Assembly: GCF_900167605.1 (NCBI RefSeq) | Contig: NZ_FUYH01000003.1 | Span: 62,001 to 126,000 of the forward strand | DNA from: Caloramator quimbayensis | GTDB taxonomy: Bacteria; Bacillota; Clostridia; Clostridiales; Caloramatoraceae | Reading direction: 5' to 3' | Length of the DNA: 64,000 nucleotides | Shown: piece by piece, positions 1 through 8,255 of the stretch | Position numbering within the stretch: the stretch's first letter is position 1 | Layout: each line of letters starts with the position of its first letter | Translations under genes and position numbers: made by a program | The notes under the pieces: model-generated | The model's input: the letters and a program-made list of their open reading frames with translations, nothing else | The model's database searches: none | Told to the model about the DNA's origin: nothing

Positions 1-1
1 T

Positions 2-340
2 AATGTAAAGGATATTCTATCACCAGATTTGAAGTTTATAGAAACTATATATGCAGAGGGTATTTTAATTCACACAGGAGAAGATAAGGATGGAACCATT
101 TTAATAAATATAGATTCCATTGATGTAAGCTCTGAAAAGACATTTATATTTAAGATGCAAATATTAAAAAGAGCCTCTGGATTTATTGATAATTTAAGCT
201 CACTATCCTTCAAACTTTCAAATCAATCACCTTATGTATTTGAAGGTATTATCTCTAATACTGTGAGAATAGATAATAAAGCATCAGGGAAAAGAGGAGT
301 TTCTATAAAAAAGATAATTGAACTTAAAGAAAAGGAATAA
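2..340 (+). CDS. C-terminal part of an unrecognised protein (5' truncated by window edge)
   Basis: The reading frame is open from base 2 to the TAA at 338-340, giving about 112 residues with no Shine-Dalgarno before the only early start-like codon (TTG at 29). The gene therefore most likely begins outside the window. The visible part is a mixed beta-rich sequence with alternating hydrophobic and charged residues and no membrane segment. I recognise no family and assign no function. A hairpin directly downstream ends this transcript. Confidence 0.6.
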   Translation, partial: NVKDILSPDLKFIETIYAEGILIHTGEDKDGTILINIDSIDVSSEKTFIFKMQILKRASGFIDNLSSLSFKLSNQSPYVFEGIISNTVRIDNKASGKRGVSIKKIIELKEKE

Positions 341-346
341 AATTTA

Positions 347-396
347 AGTGCCTATAATATGCTGTAAATCTTAGCAGTATTATAGGCACTACTTTT
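347..396. terminator. Hairpin terminator between convergent genes
   Basis: AGTGCCTATAATA (347-359) pairs with TATTATAGGCACT (378-390), with a partly paired TGCTG/CAG extension inside and T-rich sequence after it. It lies between the + strand partial gene and the - strand carrier gene and could serve both. The arm core ATAATACTG-like sequence recurs in other hairpins in this window. Confidence 0.7.
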
Positions 397-428
397 AATC
401 TATAAAAACTTTTTACAGTATAAATATT

Positions 429-2174
429 TTATTCTTCAACAGGGGCTTCTATAACCTTTTCTAAAACAGCCTCTTCAACTGGTTTTCCAACAAAGTATAC
501 CATAAGACCTGTTATAGCAATTGCTAAAGGTAAAACAACATAAACAGGAATTCCAAGTCCTACTGGTATATATCCAAATATTACTGTTACTATTGCAATA
601 GAAACTGAATACCAAAGCTGAGTCTTAGTATGATCCATATGGTCGCAGGCTGAACCCATTGAAGATAATATCGTTGTATCGGATATAGGTGAGCAGTGGT
701 CACCAAATATTGCCCCGGTTAAAACTGCCCCAGCACACATTACAACATAAGACTGGTCAGGGGATATAGCGTATGCAAGTGGTATTGCAAGAGGCATTAA
801 TATTCCCATAGTTCCATAGGAAGTACCTGTTGCAAAGGATATTATAGAACCCATTATAAATATAATTGACGGAAGTGAAAACTTTGGAATAGCATCAGAT
901 AATATTGAAGTTAAAAATCTTGCTGTTCCAAGCTCCTTTATAACTCCGCTAAGTGACCAAGCAAGAAGAAGTATAACCCCTGTTATGATAAGGGATTTCA
1001 TACCCTGAATCCATGTGTCAATTGCTTCATTTAAACTAAACATCTTCTTAGATATTCCCATAATCATAGCAACTATGCAGGCAAAGAGTGCAGACTGAAA
1101 GAGAACAACACTGGCATCTGATGCACCAAAGGCTTCTCTTATAGCATTAAAGGATGCTGGAGCAGTTGTCAATAGATTTATAAGTTCCTTATCTTCTCCT
1201 GCCATAATCGCATTATATCCATTGTAATAAAATCCTGCAAAGGCACCTATAATCAAAACTCCTATTGGAATTACAGCATTCCAAATGCTTAATTTTATTC
1301 CTTCTTTTGGCTCAAGGCCTGTAGCTTCAGCTGAAACCATAGGCTTTGCATCATCTGACAATACCTTTCCCTCAAGTCTTGCTCTTCTTTCAGCTTTAAG
1401 CATAGGTCCAAATTCCCTTAAAAAAAGTGCAGTAAATGCTATAAACATTAAAATTAATATATTATAAAATCTGTAAGGTATTGTTGATACAAATATACCA
1501 TAGGCATTTACATCCTGCCCAATTCCAGCATAAGCATCTTTAATTAAGCTTATCTCATATCCTACCCAAGTTGATATAAGAGCAATACCAGCAATAGGTG
1601 CTGCTGTTGCATCAACTATGAATGCAAGCTTTTCTCTTGATATTTTAAGTTTATCTGTAACAGGTCTCATAATAGGACCAACAATAAGAGAGTTTGCATA
1701 GTCATCGAAGAAGACAAGTATACCCAAAAGCCATGTTATAAGCTGTGCACTTGAGGGTGTTTTAGCTTTTTTAGCAAGGCTTTCAGCAATTGCCCTTGCT
1801 CCTCCCATTTTAGATACTAAAGCTATAAGCCCTCCAATTGCAAGACATTGAAGTATAATACCTGCATTCCAAGGATCAGCAAGGCTTGATAGTATTCTTC
1901 CAACAAACATTAGAAAAGCCTGGAATAGTGCATTAAAAACATTGTTTCCGCTTATATTTAATAGAAAAGTTCCTGAAAGTACTCCAAGGGTCAGTGATAA
2001 AACAACGTTTTTAGTTATAAAAGCAAGTACTATTGAAACAAGAGGCGGAAGAAGCGTTAAAACTCCAAACTTTTGTGCATTTTCAGCAGCAGGATTACCC
2101 TCTGCAAATGCTAAAGTCACAGATAAAAGTAAAAATAAGATTGTAAAGATGAGAACTTTGTTTTTTCTTTTCAT
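429..2174 (-). CDS. NhaC-family sodium/proton antiporter-like carrier, probable lysine transporter
   Basis: A polytopic membrane protein of about 581 residues with an N-terminal signal-like hydrophobic segment after MKRKNK and repeated hydrophobic helices. The segments FFDDYANSLIVGP and the C-terminal FGDHCSPISDTTILSS are typical of the NhaC superfamily. I chose the ATG at 2174 because a GGGGGAG ribosome site precedes it; an in-frame ATG further upstream falls inside the leader terminator region. The gene is preceded by a lysine riboswitch with a terminator. NhaC-type carriers under L boxes have been proposed as lysine transporters (the LysW type), so lysine uptake is the likeliest role, inferred from the riboswitch rather than from the protein itself. 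It could instead exchange other amino acids or cations. Confidence 0.85.
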   Translation of the reverse strand: MKRKNKVLIFTILFLLLSVTLAFAEGNPAAENAQKFGVLTLLPPLVSIVLAFITKNVVLSLTLGVLSGTFLLNISGNNVFNALFQAFLMFVGRILSSLADPWNAGIILQCLAIGGLIALVSKMGGARAIAESLAKKAKTPSSAQLITWLLGILVFFDDYANSLIVGPIMRPVTDKLKISREKLAFIVDATAAPIAGIALISTWVGYEISLIKDAYAGIGQDVNAYGIFVSTIPYRFYNILILMFIAFTALFLREFGPMLKAERRARLEGKVLSDDAKPMVSAEATGLEPKEGIKLSIWNAVIPIGVLIIGAFAGFYYNGYNAIMAGEDKELINLLTTAPASFNAIREAFGASDASVVLFQSALFACIVAMIMGISKKMFSLNEAIDTWIQGMKSLIITGVILLLAWSLSGVIKELGTARFLTSILSDAIPKFSLPSIIFIMGSIISFATGTSYGTMGILMPLAIPLAYAISPDQSYVVMCAGAVLTGAIFGDHCSPISDTTILSSMGSACDHMDHTKTQLWYSVSIAIVTVIFGYIPVGLGIPVYVVLPLAIAITGLMVYFVGKPVEEAVLEKVIEAPVEE

Positions 2175-2227
2175 TTTTCTCCCCCTTAATAAAAATAATT
2201 TAATCTGCGGAGGAGAGACCATCAAAA

Positions 2228-2258
2228 CAAAAAAGCCCCTGAGAATTCACTCAAGGGC
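2228..2258 (-). terminator. Expression-platform terminator of the lysine riboswitch
   Basis: On the - strand GCCCTTGAG and CTCAGGGGC form a stem around TGAATT and are followed by TTTTTTG. It sits between the aptamer and the carrier start codon, so lysine binding would favour premature termination. Confidence 0.85.
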
Positions 2259-2290
2259 ACAAACACACATAAGCATGCCTGTCTTTGAAT

Positions 2291-2458
2291 GATAGCTCTC
2301 CACAAATAAAATTTGTGACAGTCCTGCATATATTCTATACAGAACCAGCTATACAGCCTTAAAGCATCAGCTGTATGCTTCGGCGGAATCTCCTTTCCTG
2401 AAGCCTCATCGTGCTTGCCTTAGCAACAGTACTCTTAAATACCGCACCTCTATCACCA
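2291..2458 (-). promoter_or_regulatory. Lysine riboswitch (L box) aptamer
   Basis: Read on the - strand, the leader carries the conserved L-box blocks in order: GATAGAGGTGCG near the 5' end, AAGAGTA, AGGAAAGGAG, CGCCGAAGCA followed by an ATACAGC/GCTGTAT stem, then ACTGTCAC and a closing GAGAGCTATC that pairs with the 5' GATAG. Order and spacing match the family closely. It lies upstream of an intrinsic terminator and the NhaC-type carrier, so high lysine should switch the carrier off. Confidence 0.93.
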
Positions 2459-2474
2459 ATTTTCAGTTTTTATA

Positions 2475-2503
2475 ATTATACAATTTATTTTTTTAAAAAT
2501 CAA
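2475..2503 (-). promoter_or_regulatory. Housekeeping-type promoter of the lysine-riboswitch transcript
   Basis: On the - strand TTGATT (2498-2503) is separated by exactly 17 bases from TATAAT (2475-2480). The start site would fall just upstream of the L-box aptamer. Confidence 0.7.
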
Positions 2504-2597
2504 TAGTTTTATATTATATTTTAAAATAAATATATAACTTTTTTGAAAATTTTATTGCTATATATGTTCTTTTAAAATAAAATAGTAAAAGAAAAGT

Positions 2598-2622
2598 TTC
2601 TCCGGTGCCTGGCACCGGAGAA
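2598..2622. repeat. 25-bp perfect palindrome with GGTGCCTGGCACC core
   Basis: TTCTCCGGTGCC is followed by a single T and its exact reverse complement. The GC-rich core stands out in an AT-rich intergenic region. The one-base centre makes it a poor RNA terminator. It resembles REP-like palindromes with a GGTGCCTGGCACC core that I recall from other Firmicutes genomes; no second copy was seen here. Confidence 0.6.
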
Positions 2623-2662
2623 TGGATTTGATTATTTAATCATAATAACTGCAGGTGATAAA

Positions 2663-3784
2663 ATGACTAATTTATCTTTAAATAATAATGAATTTCTTGT
2701 TCTAACTCGTAAGCAAAAGAGACTTTTAGAATTAGAAAAGAGAAAGAAAAGAAGAAAAAAAAGAATTGCTAAGTTTTTCTTATTACTCATTCTTTTATTT
2801 TCCTGTTATATAAGTGTTGCCTTTTTAGATTTACCATATATTAAAGACCTTAGAAACATTTATATCGAAACGGCTATGACAACAGCTGACCATAAGTGGC
2901 TTGCAACTTTATTTTTCCCTGATAAGCTTATAAAAAAGGTAATGAGCAGCAAAGTAACAAATTCTAAAATAATATCTGTTACAAAAATAAACAGTTCTGA
3001 GCAAAACTCTGCCCCAATTAAAAATGATATCTTAAGACAGGGAAATCTTCAGGTTGGCGATTTAGATTATGCTGGTAATGAAATATTTATAAATGATATA
3101 GACCAAGGAATATTAATATCTAAGGTTAAAGGTAAAACTTTTGAAGGCAAAGTCGCACTTATAGATGATCCTTCAAGAGTCTTTATAGGATTTACAGATA
3201 AAAAAGGTAAACAAGGCAGGTATATACTCGACTATTTAGATATGTATGATTCCATTCTTGGAATAAATGCAAGCGGCTTTAACGATCCAAATGGTAAAGG
3301 CAGCGGTGGTAGCGTAGTTGGGTTAACCTATTCAAATGGAGAGAGTTGGGGGAAATATACAAAGATTTATGGAGTTGTAGCCTTTGATAAAAATAATAGG
3401 CTTGTTGTAGGTGCAATTGATGATTGGGATAAATATAATATTCGTGATGGTGCACAGTTCTCTCCTGCATTAATTGTTAATGGTGAAAAAATTATAAAAG
3501 GTTCTGCAGGTTGGGGACTTCAGCCAAGAACCATAGTTGGTCAAAGAGAAGATGGAGTTGTAATTTTTCTTATAATAGATGGAAGACAGCCTGGACACAG
3601 CCTTGGTGCAACTATGGAAGACTGTGCAAATGTTATGTTATCCTATTGTGCAGTAACAGCCGGTGCATGCGATGGAGGTTCTTCTTCAATAATGACCTAT
3701 GATGGAAATATTATAACAAAATGTTCATCCCCATCAAAGGTTGGAAGGCTTCTTCCTAATGCTTTTTTAGTAAAAAGAAAATAA
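2663..3784 (+). CDS. Membrane-anchored phosphodiester glycosidase family (NAGPA-domain) protein
   Basis: 373 residues. A very basic N-terminus (KRKKRRKKR) precedes one membrane helix near residues 36-56, so the bulk is probably outside the cell. The C-terminal 200 residues contain the NAGPA/DUF2233 hallmarks: GINASGF, a central SPALIVNGEKI segment, RTIVGQREDG and ACDGGSSSIMTYDG. The family includes the enzyme that uncovers mannose-6-phosphate and many bacterial exopolysaccharide-locus proteins, so hydrolysis of a sugar phosphodiester at the cell surface is likely but the substrate is unknown. An AGGTGAT site precedes the ATG. It may be cotranscribed with the hydrolase gene downstream. Confidence 0.85.
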   Translation: MTNLSLNNNEFLVLTRKQKRLLELEKRKKRRKKRIAKFFLLLILLFSCYISVAFLDLPYIKDLRNIYIETAMTTADHKWLATLFFPDKLIKKVMSSKVTNSKIISVTKINSSEQNSAPIKNDILRQGNLQVGDLDYAGNEIFINDIDQGILISKVKGKTFEGKVALIDDPSRVFIGFTDKKGKQGRYILDYLDMYDSILGINASGFNDPNGKGSGGSVVGLTYSNGESWGKYTKIYGVVAFDKNNRLVVGAIDDWDKYNIRDGAQFSPALIVNGEKIIKGSAGWGLQPRTIVGQREDGVVIFLIIDGRQPGHSLGATMEDCANVMLSYCAVTAGACDGGSSSIMTYDGNIITKCSSPSKVGRLLPNAFLVKRK

Positions 3785-3789
3785 TTGTA

Positions 3790-3876
3790 ACCCTCAGTAT
3801 AAATAAAATTTCTAAGTATTGTTAATATTTGTACTTGATAGTAAAATATTAGTAGATTTAATTTTATACTGGGGGT
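3790..3876 (+). promoter_or_regulatory. Distant inverted repeat that can mask the next gene's ribosome site
   Basis: ACCCTCAGTATAAA (3790-3803) is complementary, with one G-T style mismatch, to TTTATACTGGGGGT (3863-3876). The right arm contains the GGGGG ribosome binding site of the hydrolase gene at 3883, and the left arm starts six bases after the preceding stop codon. A read-through transcript could therefore fold and hide that site. The arms may also act as a weak terminator. Regulation is inference. Confidence 0.4.
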
Positions 3877-3882
3877 ATGTTT

Positions 3883-4800
3883 ATGTCTCAAAGCACAATT
3901 ATTATCTGTATTATTGCATTGATAGTTATATTAAACATCTATGCAGGGTATTTTTTCTCAAATGTAGTAATTTTCCCAAAAACTCAGACCTATGATTATA
4001 CCTTTAGCCGTTCAGTTGAAAATGGAGATTTTAAAGAAGAATTTTATAATAGTCTTGAAAAAGAAGAGGTTTATATAGATTCACCCTACGGCTATAAGCT
4101 TCATGGAATATTTTTCCCAAATAACGGTGCTAAAAAAGTTATGATATTCTGCCACGGCATTACTTGGAGCCTTAATGGTTCAATAAAATACATGGAAATA
4201 TTTTTAAAAAGAGGTTTTGCAGTTTTAATATATGACCATAGAAATCATGGTCTTAGCGGTGGAAGTGACACATCCTTCGGCTACTATGAAAAATATGATT
4301 TAAAGGCATGTATCGACTGGGTGGGAAAAAAGTTCGGAAAAGGAACGATAATAGGGCTTCACGGCGAATCTATGGGTTCTGGAGTTTTACTTGAAACTAT
4401 AGGTATAGATGATAGAATAACCTTTGCTATAGAAGACTGCGGCTACTGCGATTTAGAAGAATTGTTTAAATATCGTCTTTCAAGGGAATATCATATTAAA
4501 TATTTACCTATAGTTAAACTTGCAAGTTTTGCTACTAAAATTAGAAAAGGCTGGAGATTTTCTGATGTCAGTGCATTAAAACATATAAGCAAAGTAAATA
4601 TTCCAATTATGTTCGTACATGGAGAATTAGATGATTACGTTCCAACTTACATGAGTAAAAAGATGTATGATATGAAAAAAGGTCCTCATGACCTTTTATA
4701 CATTGCTCCAAATGCTGCTCATGCACAGGCTTATCTTAAAAATATGAAAGAATATGAGGAAAAAGTGGAAAGTTTCTTAAAAAACATTAATGTAATATAA
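3883..4800 (+). CDS. Membrane-anchored alpha/beta hydrolase
   Basis: About 305 residues. An N-terminal hydrophobic helix (IIICIIALIVILNIYAGYFF) is followed by a serine-hydrolase fold: FCHGITWSLNG oxyanion loop, YDHRNHGLSGG, nucleophile elbow GESMGSG, acid in HGELDDYVP and histidine in NAAHAQAY. The architecture matches the BEM46/YfhR type of peptidase-like or esterase hydrolases. I use the second ATG because GGGGG lies seven bases upstream of it but only one base upstream of the first ATG at 3877. Substrate is unknown. It follows the NAGPA gene in the same direction. Confidence 0.85.
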   Translation: MSQSTIIICIIALIVILNIYAGYFFSNVVIFPKTQTYDYTFSRSVENGDFKEEFYNSLEKEEVYIDSPYGYKLHGIFFPNNGAKKVMIFCHGITWSLNGSIKYMEIFLKRGFAVLIYDHRNHGLSGGSDTSFGYYEKYDLKACIDWVGKKFGKGTIIGLHGESMGSGVLLETIGIDDRITFAIEDCGYCDLEELFKYRLSREYHIKYLPIVKLASFATKIRKGWRFSDVSALKHISKVNIPIMFVHGELDDYVPTYMSKKMYDMKKGPHDLLYIAPNAAHAQAYLKNMKEYEEKVESFLKNINVI

Positions 4801-4825
4801 AACCGGATAAATGCCGGTTTTTTTA
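4801..4825 (+). terminator. Intrinsic terminator after the hydrolase gene
   Basis: AACCGG and CCGGTT pair around ATAAATG and run straight into a T tract. It begins immediately after the stop codon. Confidence 0.85.
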
Positions 4826-4890
4826 TGTTTAAAAAATAAAATATAGCACAATATAAAACTAAAAATATTTATAAATATATGGAGGATTAT

Positions 4891-6012
4891 ATGGAGCAGC
4901 TTCTTGCAGGAATAACATCTATAACTATAAAACAAATCATTATGATAATAATAGGAGGAATATTAATATACCTTGCTATAAAAAAGGACTATGAACCTGC
5001 CCTCCTTCTCCCTATGGGATTTGGATGCATACTTGTTAACCTTCCTTTATCCTCTGCAATAAACCAATTAATAAATGGAGAAAGGCAGGAAGGAATATTA
5101 TCCGTTCTTTTTGAAATAGGTATAATTAATGAGTTATTCCCTCTTCTTATATTTATATCAGTTGGTGCTATGATTGATTTTACTCCTATTCTTCAAAATC
5201 CCATTATGCTCTTATTTGGTGCAGCTGCACAGTTTGGTATCTTTCTTACAATGTGTATAGCTACCCTTTTAGGATTTAGTTTAAAGCAGGCTGCTTCAAT
5301 CGGAATAATAGGAGCAGCTGATGGTCCAACATCTATTATAGTTGCCTCAAAATTTGCAAGGGAGCTTTTAGGTGCTATATCCGTTGCAGCCTATTCCTAT
5401 ATGTCCCTTGTTCCAATAATCCAGCCTCCTGTTATAAAACTTCTTACATCAAAAGAGGAACGAAAAATTAAAATGGCAATAGAAAATAGAGAAGTTTCAA
5501 AAGCTGCAAAAATTCTATTTCCAATAATAGTTACAATAATCTCAGGCCTTATTGCTCCTGTTTCAGTGCCTCTTATAGGTTTTTTAATGTTTGGAAATCT
5601 ATTAAGAGAATGCGGCGTTTTAAACAGGTTATCAGAAGCTGCACAAAAGGAACTTTCAAACATAGTAACAATTCTTCTTGGGCTTACTATTTCTTCAACT
5701 ATGACAGCTGATAAATTTTTAAGTCCTTATACTATTTTAATAATTATCATGGGACTTATTGCATTTATACTCGATACAGCAGGAGGAGTTTTATTTGCAA
5801 AGTTCTTAAATATTTTTTTAAAAAACAAAATTAATCCTATGATAGGAGCTTCTGGAATTTCAGCCTTTCCTATGTCAGCAAGAGTCGTTCATAAATTAGC
5901 GCTTAAAGAAGATCCTACAAATTTTCTTTTGATGTATTCAATCAGTGCAAACGTTGCAGGACAAATAGGTTCAATAATAGCGGGTGGTTTAATACTATCC
6001 CTTGTTAAATAG
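4891..6012 (+). CDS. oadB: Sodium-pumping decarboxylase beta subunit
   Basis: About 373 residues, highly hydrophobic. It carries the OadB/GcdB/MmdB signature segments: GFGCILVNLP, the discontinuous-helix stretch IGIIGAADGPTSI, YMSLVPIIQPPV and the C-terminal GASGISAFPMSARV. This subunit decarboxylates carboxybiotin and couples it to sodium export. The GGAGG at 4881-4885 lies five bases before the ATG at 4891; the earlier ATG at 4879 overlaps that site and is unlikely. It is the first gene of a five-gene operon with a small membrane protein, carboxyltransferase, gamma-like subunit and biotin carrier. Confidence 0.92.
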   Translation: MEQLLAGITSITIKQIIMIIIGGILIYLAIKKDYEPALLLPMGFGCILVNLPLSSAINQLINGERQEGILSVLFEIGIINELFPLLIFISVGAMIDFTPILQNPIMLLFGAAAQFGIFLTMCIATLLGFSLKQAASIGIIGAADGPTSIIVASKFARELLGAISVAAYSYMSLVPIIQPPVIKLLTSKEERKIKMAIENREVSKAAKILFPIIVTIISGLIAPVSVPLIGFLMFGNLLRECGVLNRLSEAAQKELSNIVTILLGLTISSTMTADKFLSPYTILIIIMGLIAFILDTAGGVLFAKFLNIFLKNKINPMIGASGISAFPMSARVVHKLALKEDPTNFLLMYSISANVAGQIGSIIAGGLILSLVK

Positions 6013-6036
6013 ACTCTAACTTTCGGAGGAATAAAA

Positions 6037-6171
6037 ATGAATATTATTTCGCAGGAATCACTTTTAAATTTCTACAGAGCTTTAAATATATCCTTAAAAG
6101 CTATGCTTGGTATTTTAATTGTTATGATAATTTTCTACATAATAATTATATTATTATCAAAAGCCAAATAA
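6037..6171 (+). CDS. 44-residue OadG-related membrane subunit
   Basis: ATG at 6037 is preceded by CGGAGGA at a good distance. The product is 44 residues: a short amphipathic start (MNIISQESLLNFYRALNI) followed by one long hydrophobic helix ending in SKAK. It sits between the beta subunit and the carboxyltransferase with short gaps, as expected for a complex subunit. Small OadG-related single-helix proteins are known at this place in firmicute decarboxylase operons, and Veillonella methylmalonyl-CoA decarboxylase has a comparable tiny subunit. The exact role is inferred. Confidence 0.75.
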   Translation: MNIISQESLLNFYRALNISLKAMLGILIVMIIFYIIIILLSKAK

Positions 6172-6184
6172 AGGATGTGATAAT

Positions 6185-7576
6185 ATGGACATAAAAATAA
6201 CTGAAACGGTTTTAAGAGATGCAAACCAATCTTTAATTGCAACAAGACTTCCTTTTGAGGATTTTGAAAATATATTAGGATTTCTTGATGAAGCAGGATA
6301 CTATTCTTTAGAGTGCTGGGGCGGTGCAGTTTTTGATGCCTGTTTGAGATATTTAAAAGAAGACCCTTGGGAAAGACTAAGAAAAATAAAAAGAGTAGTA
6401 AAAAAGACAAAGCTTCAGATGCTCCTTCGTGGTCAAAATCTTTTAGGATATAAGCATTATCCTGATGATGTTGTTCGGCTTTTTATAGATAAATCTGTTG
6501 AAAATGGTATAGATATTATAAGAATATTTGATGCTCTTAACGACTTTAGAAATATTAAAACTGCAGTTGATGAAACAATAAAAATGAAAGCTCATGCACA
6601 AGGCACTATTGTATATACAATAAGTCCAATACACAATACAGAAAACTTTGTAAAACTTGCAAAACAGCTTGAAGACATGGGCGTAGATTCAATATGTATT
6701 AAAGACATGGCAGGAATTTTAAGCCCCTTTAAAGCTTTTGAGATAGTAAAAGCTTTAAAGGAATACATAAGAATTCCTATTTTCCTTCATACCCACTGCA
6801 CTACTATGCTTGGTCCCATGTCCCTATTAAAGGCTGTGGAAGCAGGATGCGATGGTATTGACACAGCTATATCACCCTTCTCAGGAGGAACATCACAGCC
6901 TCCAACGGAAACCTTTTATTATATCTTAAAAGAATACGGTTATAATTTAAGTTTAAATGAAGAGATATTAAAAAAGATAAGCTCACATTTTAAAGATATA
7001 AGGGATAAATTTTTAGACCATAAAATATTAAATCCCTATGTTCTTGGAGTTGATTCTATGGCACTTATATATCAGGTACCTGGAGGAATGTTATCTAACC
7101 TTATTTCTCAGCTTAAAGAACAAAACTGTCTTGAAAAATTAGATGATGTTTTAAAGGAAATACCTAATGTTAGAGCTGAATTGGGATATCCTCCTCTTGT
7201 TACCCCAATGAGCCAAATGGTGGGAACTCAAGCTGCAGCTAATGTTTTATCGGGAGAAAAATATAAAGTTATTTTAAAAGAAGTTAAATCCTATGTAAGA
7301 GGTGAATATGGGAATCCTCCAGGAAAAATCAATGAAGATTTAAAGAGAAAGATATTAGGAAATGAAGAACCTATTAAATTACGATATGCTGATACGTTAG
7401 CACCTATAATTGAAAAAATTAAAAATAGTCCTCCTCAATTTGTCAGAACTGATGAAGATATATTGACATATCTTCTATTCCCTCAGACCGGAGAAACTTT
7501 CTTAAAATATAAATATGATGAAAAGGGTTTAGAAAACAAAAAGACTATACACTATGCCATAAAAGCACACCAATAG
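6185..7576 (+). CDS. oadA: Carboxyltransferase (alpha) subunit of the oxaloacetate-type sodium-pump decarboxylase
   Basis: 463 residues. The DRE-TIM barrel carboxyltransferase shows TVLRDANQSLIATR near residue 8, GGAVFDACLRYL, MLLRGQNLLGY, a metal-ligand HTHCTTM and the active-site lysine segment CIKDMAG, then the conserved C-terminal PYVLGVDSMALIYQVPGGM and TPMSQMVGTQA. There is no fused biotin domain; the carrier is the separate protein two genes downstream. The TVLRDA/RGQN pattern indicates an oxaloacetate or pyruvate keto acid substrate. No biotin carboxylase is present in the operon, which favours a decarboxylase pump over pyruvate carboxylase. Confidence 0.9.
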   Translation: MDIKITETVLRDANQSLIATRLPFEDFENILGFLDEAGYYSLECWGGAVFDACLRYLKEDPWERLRKIKRVVKKTKLQMLLRGQNLLGYKHYPDDVVRLFIDKSVENGIDIIRIFDALNDFRNIKTAVDETIKMKAHAQGTIVYTISPIHNTENFVKLAKQLEDMGVDSICIKDMAGILSPFKAFEIVKALKEYIRIPIFLHTHCTTMLGPMSLLKAVEAGCDGIDTAISPFSGGTSQPPTETFYYILKEYGYNLSLNEEILKKISSHFKDIRDKFLDHKILNPYVLGVDSMALIYQVPGGMLSNLISQLKEQNCLEKLDDVLKEIPNVRAELGYPPLVTPMSQMVGTQAAANVLSGEKYKVILKEVKSYVRGEYGNPPGKINEDLKRKILGNEEPIKLRYADTLAPIIEKIKNSPPQFVRTDEDILTYLLFPQTGETFLKYKYDEKGLENKKTIHYAIKAHQ

Positions 7577-7587
7577 GAGGATAATCT

Positions 7588-7902
7588 ATGAACAACATTA
7601 TTGTTACTCTACTGTTAATAAACACGATTTTAGTAGCTGTCGGAGTTTTTTCCTACATTTTTAACAATAGAAAATATAAAACAAATAATAATGAAAAAAG
7701 AAATATTAATTATGATAAATTTACAAATAATATAAACAATGAAAATCAAATAATAGGATATTTAGAAGGTGATGCAGAACTTATTGGAAATATCGATGAA
7801 GAAACTCTTTGTGTTATTCTTACATCAATTTGTCAAGCTCTAAATAAACCTTTAAACTCAATAAAAATTAAATCCATACGAATAGTTGGAGGTAAAATAT
7901 GA
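7588..7902 (+). CDS. oadG: Gamma-subunit-like (OadG) membrane protein
   Basis: 104 residues. One N-terminal membrane helix (VTLLLINTILVAVGVFSYIF) is followed by an Asn/Lys-rich linker and a small C-terminal domain ending in IKIKSIRIVGGK, the pattern of firmicute OadG proteins. OadG normally bridges alpha and beta subunits. It overlaps the biotin carrier gene by four bases (ATGA), which indicates translational coupling. Confidence 0.75.
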   Translation: MNNIIVTLLLINTILVAVGVFSYIFNNRKYKTNNNEKRNINYDKFTNNINNENQIIGYLEGDAELIGNIDEETLCVILTSICQALNKPLNSIKIKSIRIVGGKI

Positions 7903-8255
7903 AATATACAGTAACAATTAACAATCACAAATATGAAGTTGAAGTGGAAGAAGCTGAAAAAAAAGCTGAATTCAGCGATTCCTCTATGCCAATTCCATCT
8001 CCTGTAAAGACTCCTTTGACTTCTTCAACTGCTGCAAACTTCAATGATATAATAAAAGCTCCTATGCCTGGGACAATTGTTGATATTAAAGTATCCTTAG
8101 GTCAAAATGTAAAAAGCGGTGATGTTCTTCTAATTCTTGAAGCTATGAAGATGGAAAATGAAATTGTATCCCCAAGGGATGGTGCTATTGCGCAAATTCA
8201 TGTTTCAAAAGGAACATCGGTTAATACTGGAGATGCTTTAATAACATTAAATTAG
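7899..8255 (+). CDS. Biotin carboxyl carrier protein of the decarboxylase
   Basis: 118 residues. The N-terminal strand segment MKYTVTINNHKYEVEV, a Ser/Pro/Thr-rich flexible linker (about residues 25-48) and a C-terminal biotinyl domain with EAMKMENE are all present; lysine 84 is the expected biotin site. It shuttles carboxyl groups from the carboxyltransferase to the membrane beta subunit. Length and layout match GcdC/MmdC-type carriers. Its stop overlaps the convergent PPOX-like gene by four bases. Confidence 0.93.
   Translation: MKYTVTINNHKYEVEVEEAEKKAEFSDSSMPIPSPVKTPLTSSTAANFNDIIKAPMPGTIVDIKVSLGQNVKSGDVLLILEAMKMENEIVSPRDGAIAQIHVSKGTSVNTGDALITLN

Noticed and set aside
2598-2622. Intrinsic terminator
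   Set aside because: One-base centre cannot form a hairpin loop without losing pairs, and no T run follows.
4891-8255. Glutaconyl-CoA or methylmalonyl-CoA decarboxylase operon
   Set aside because: The carboxyltransferase has the TVLRDA/RGQN keto-acid barrel, not the CoA-ester carboxyltransferase fold of GcdA or MmdA.
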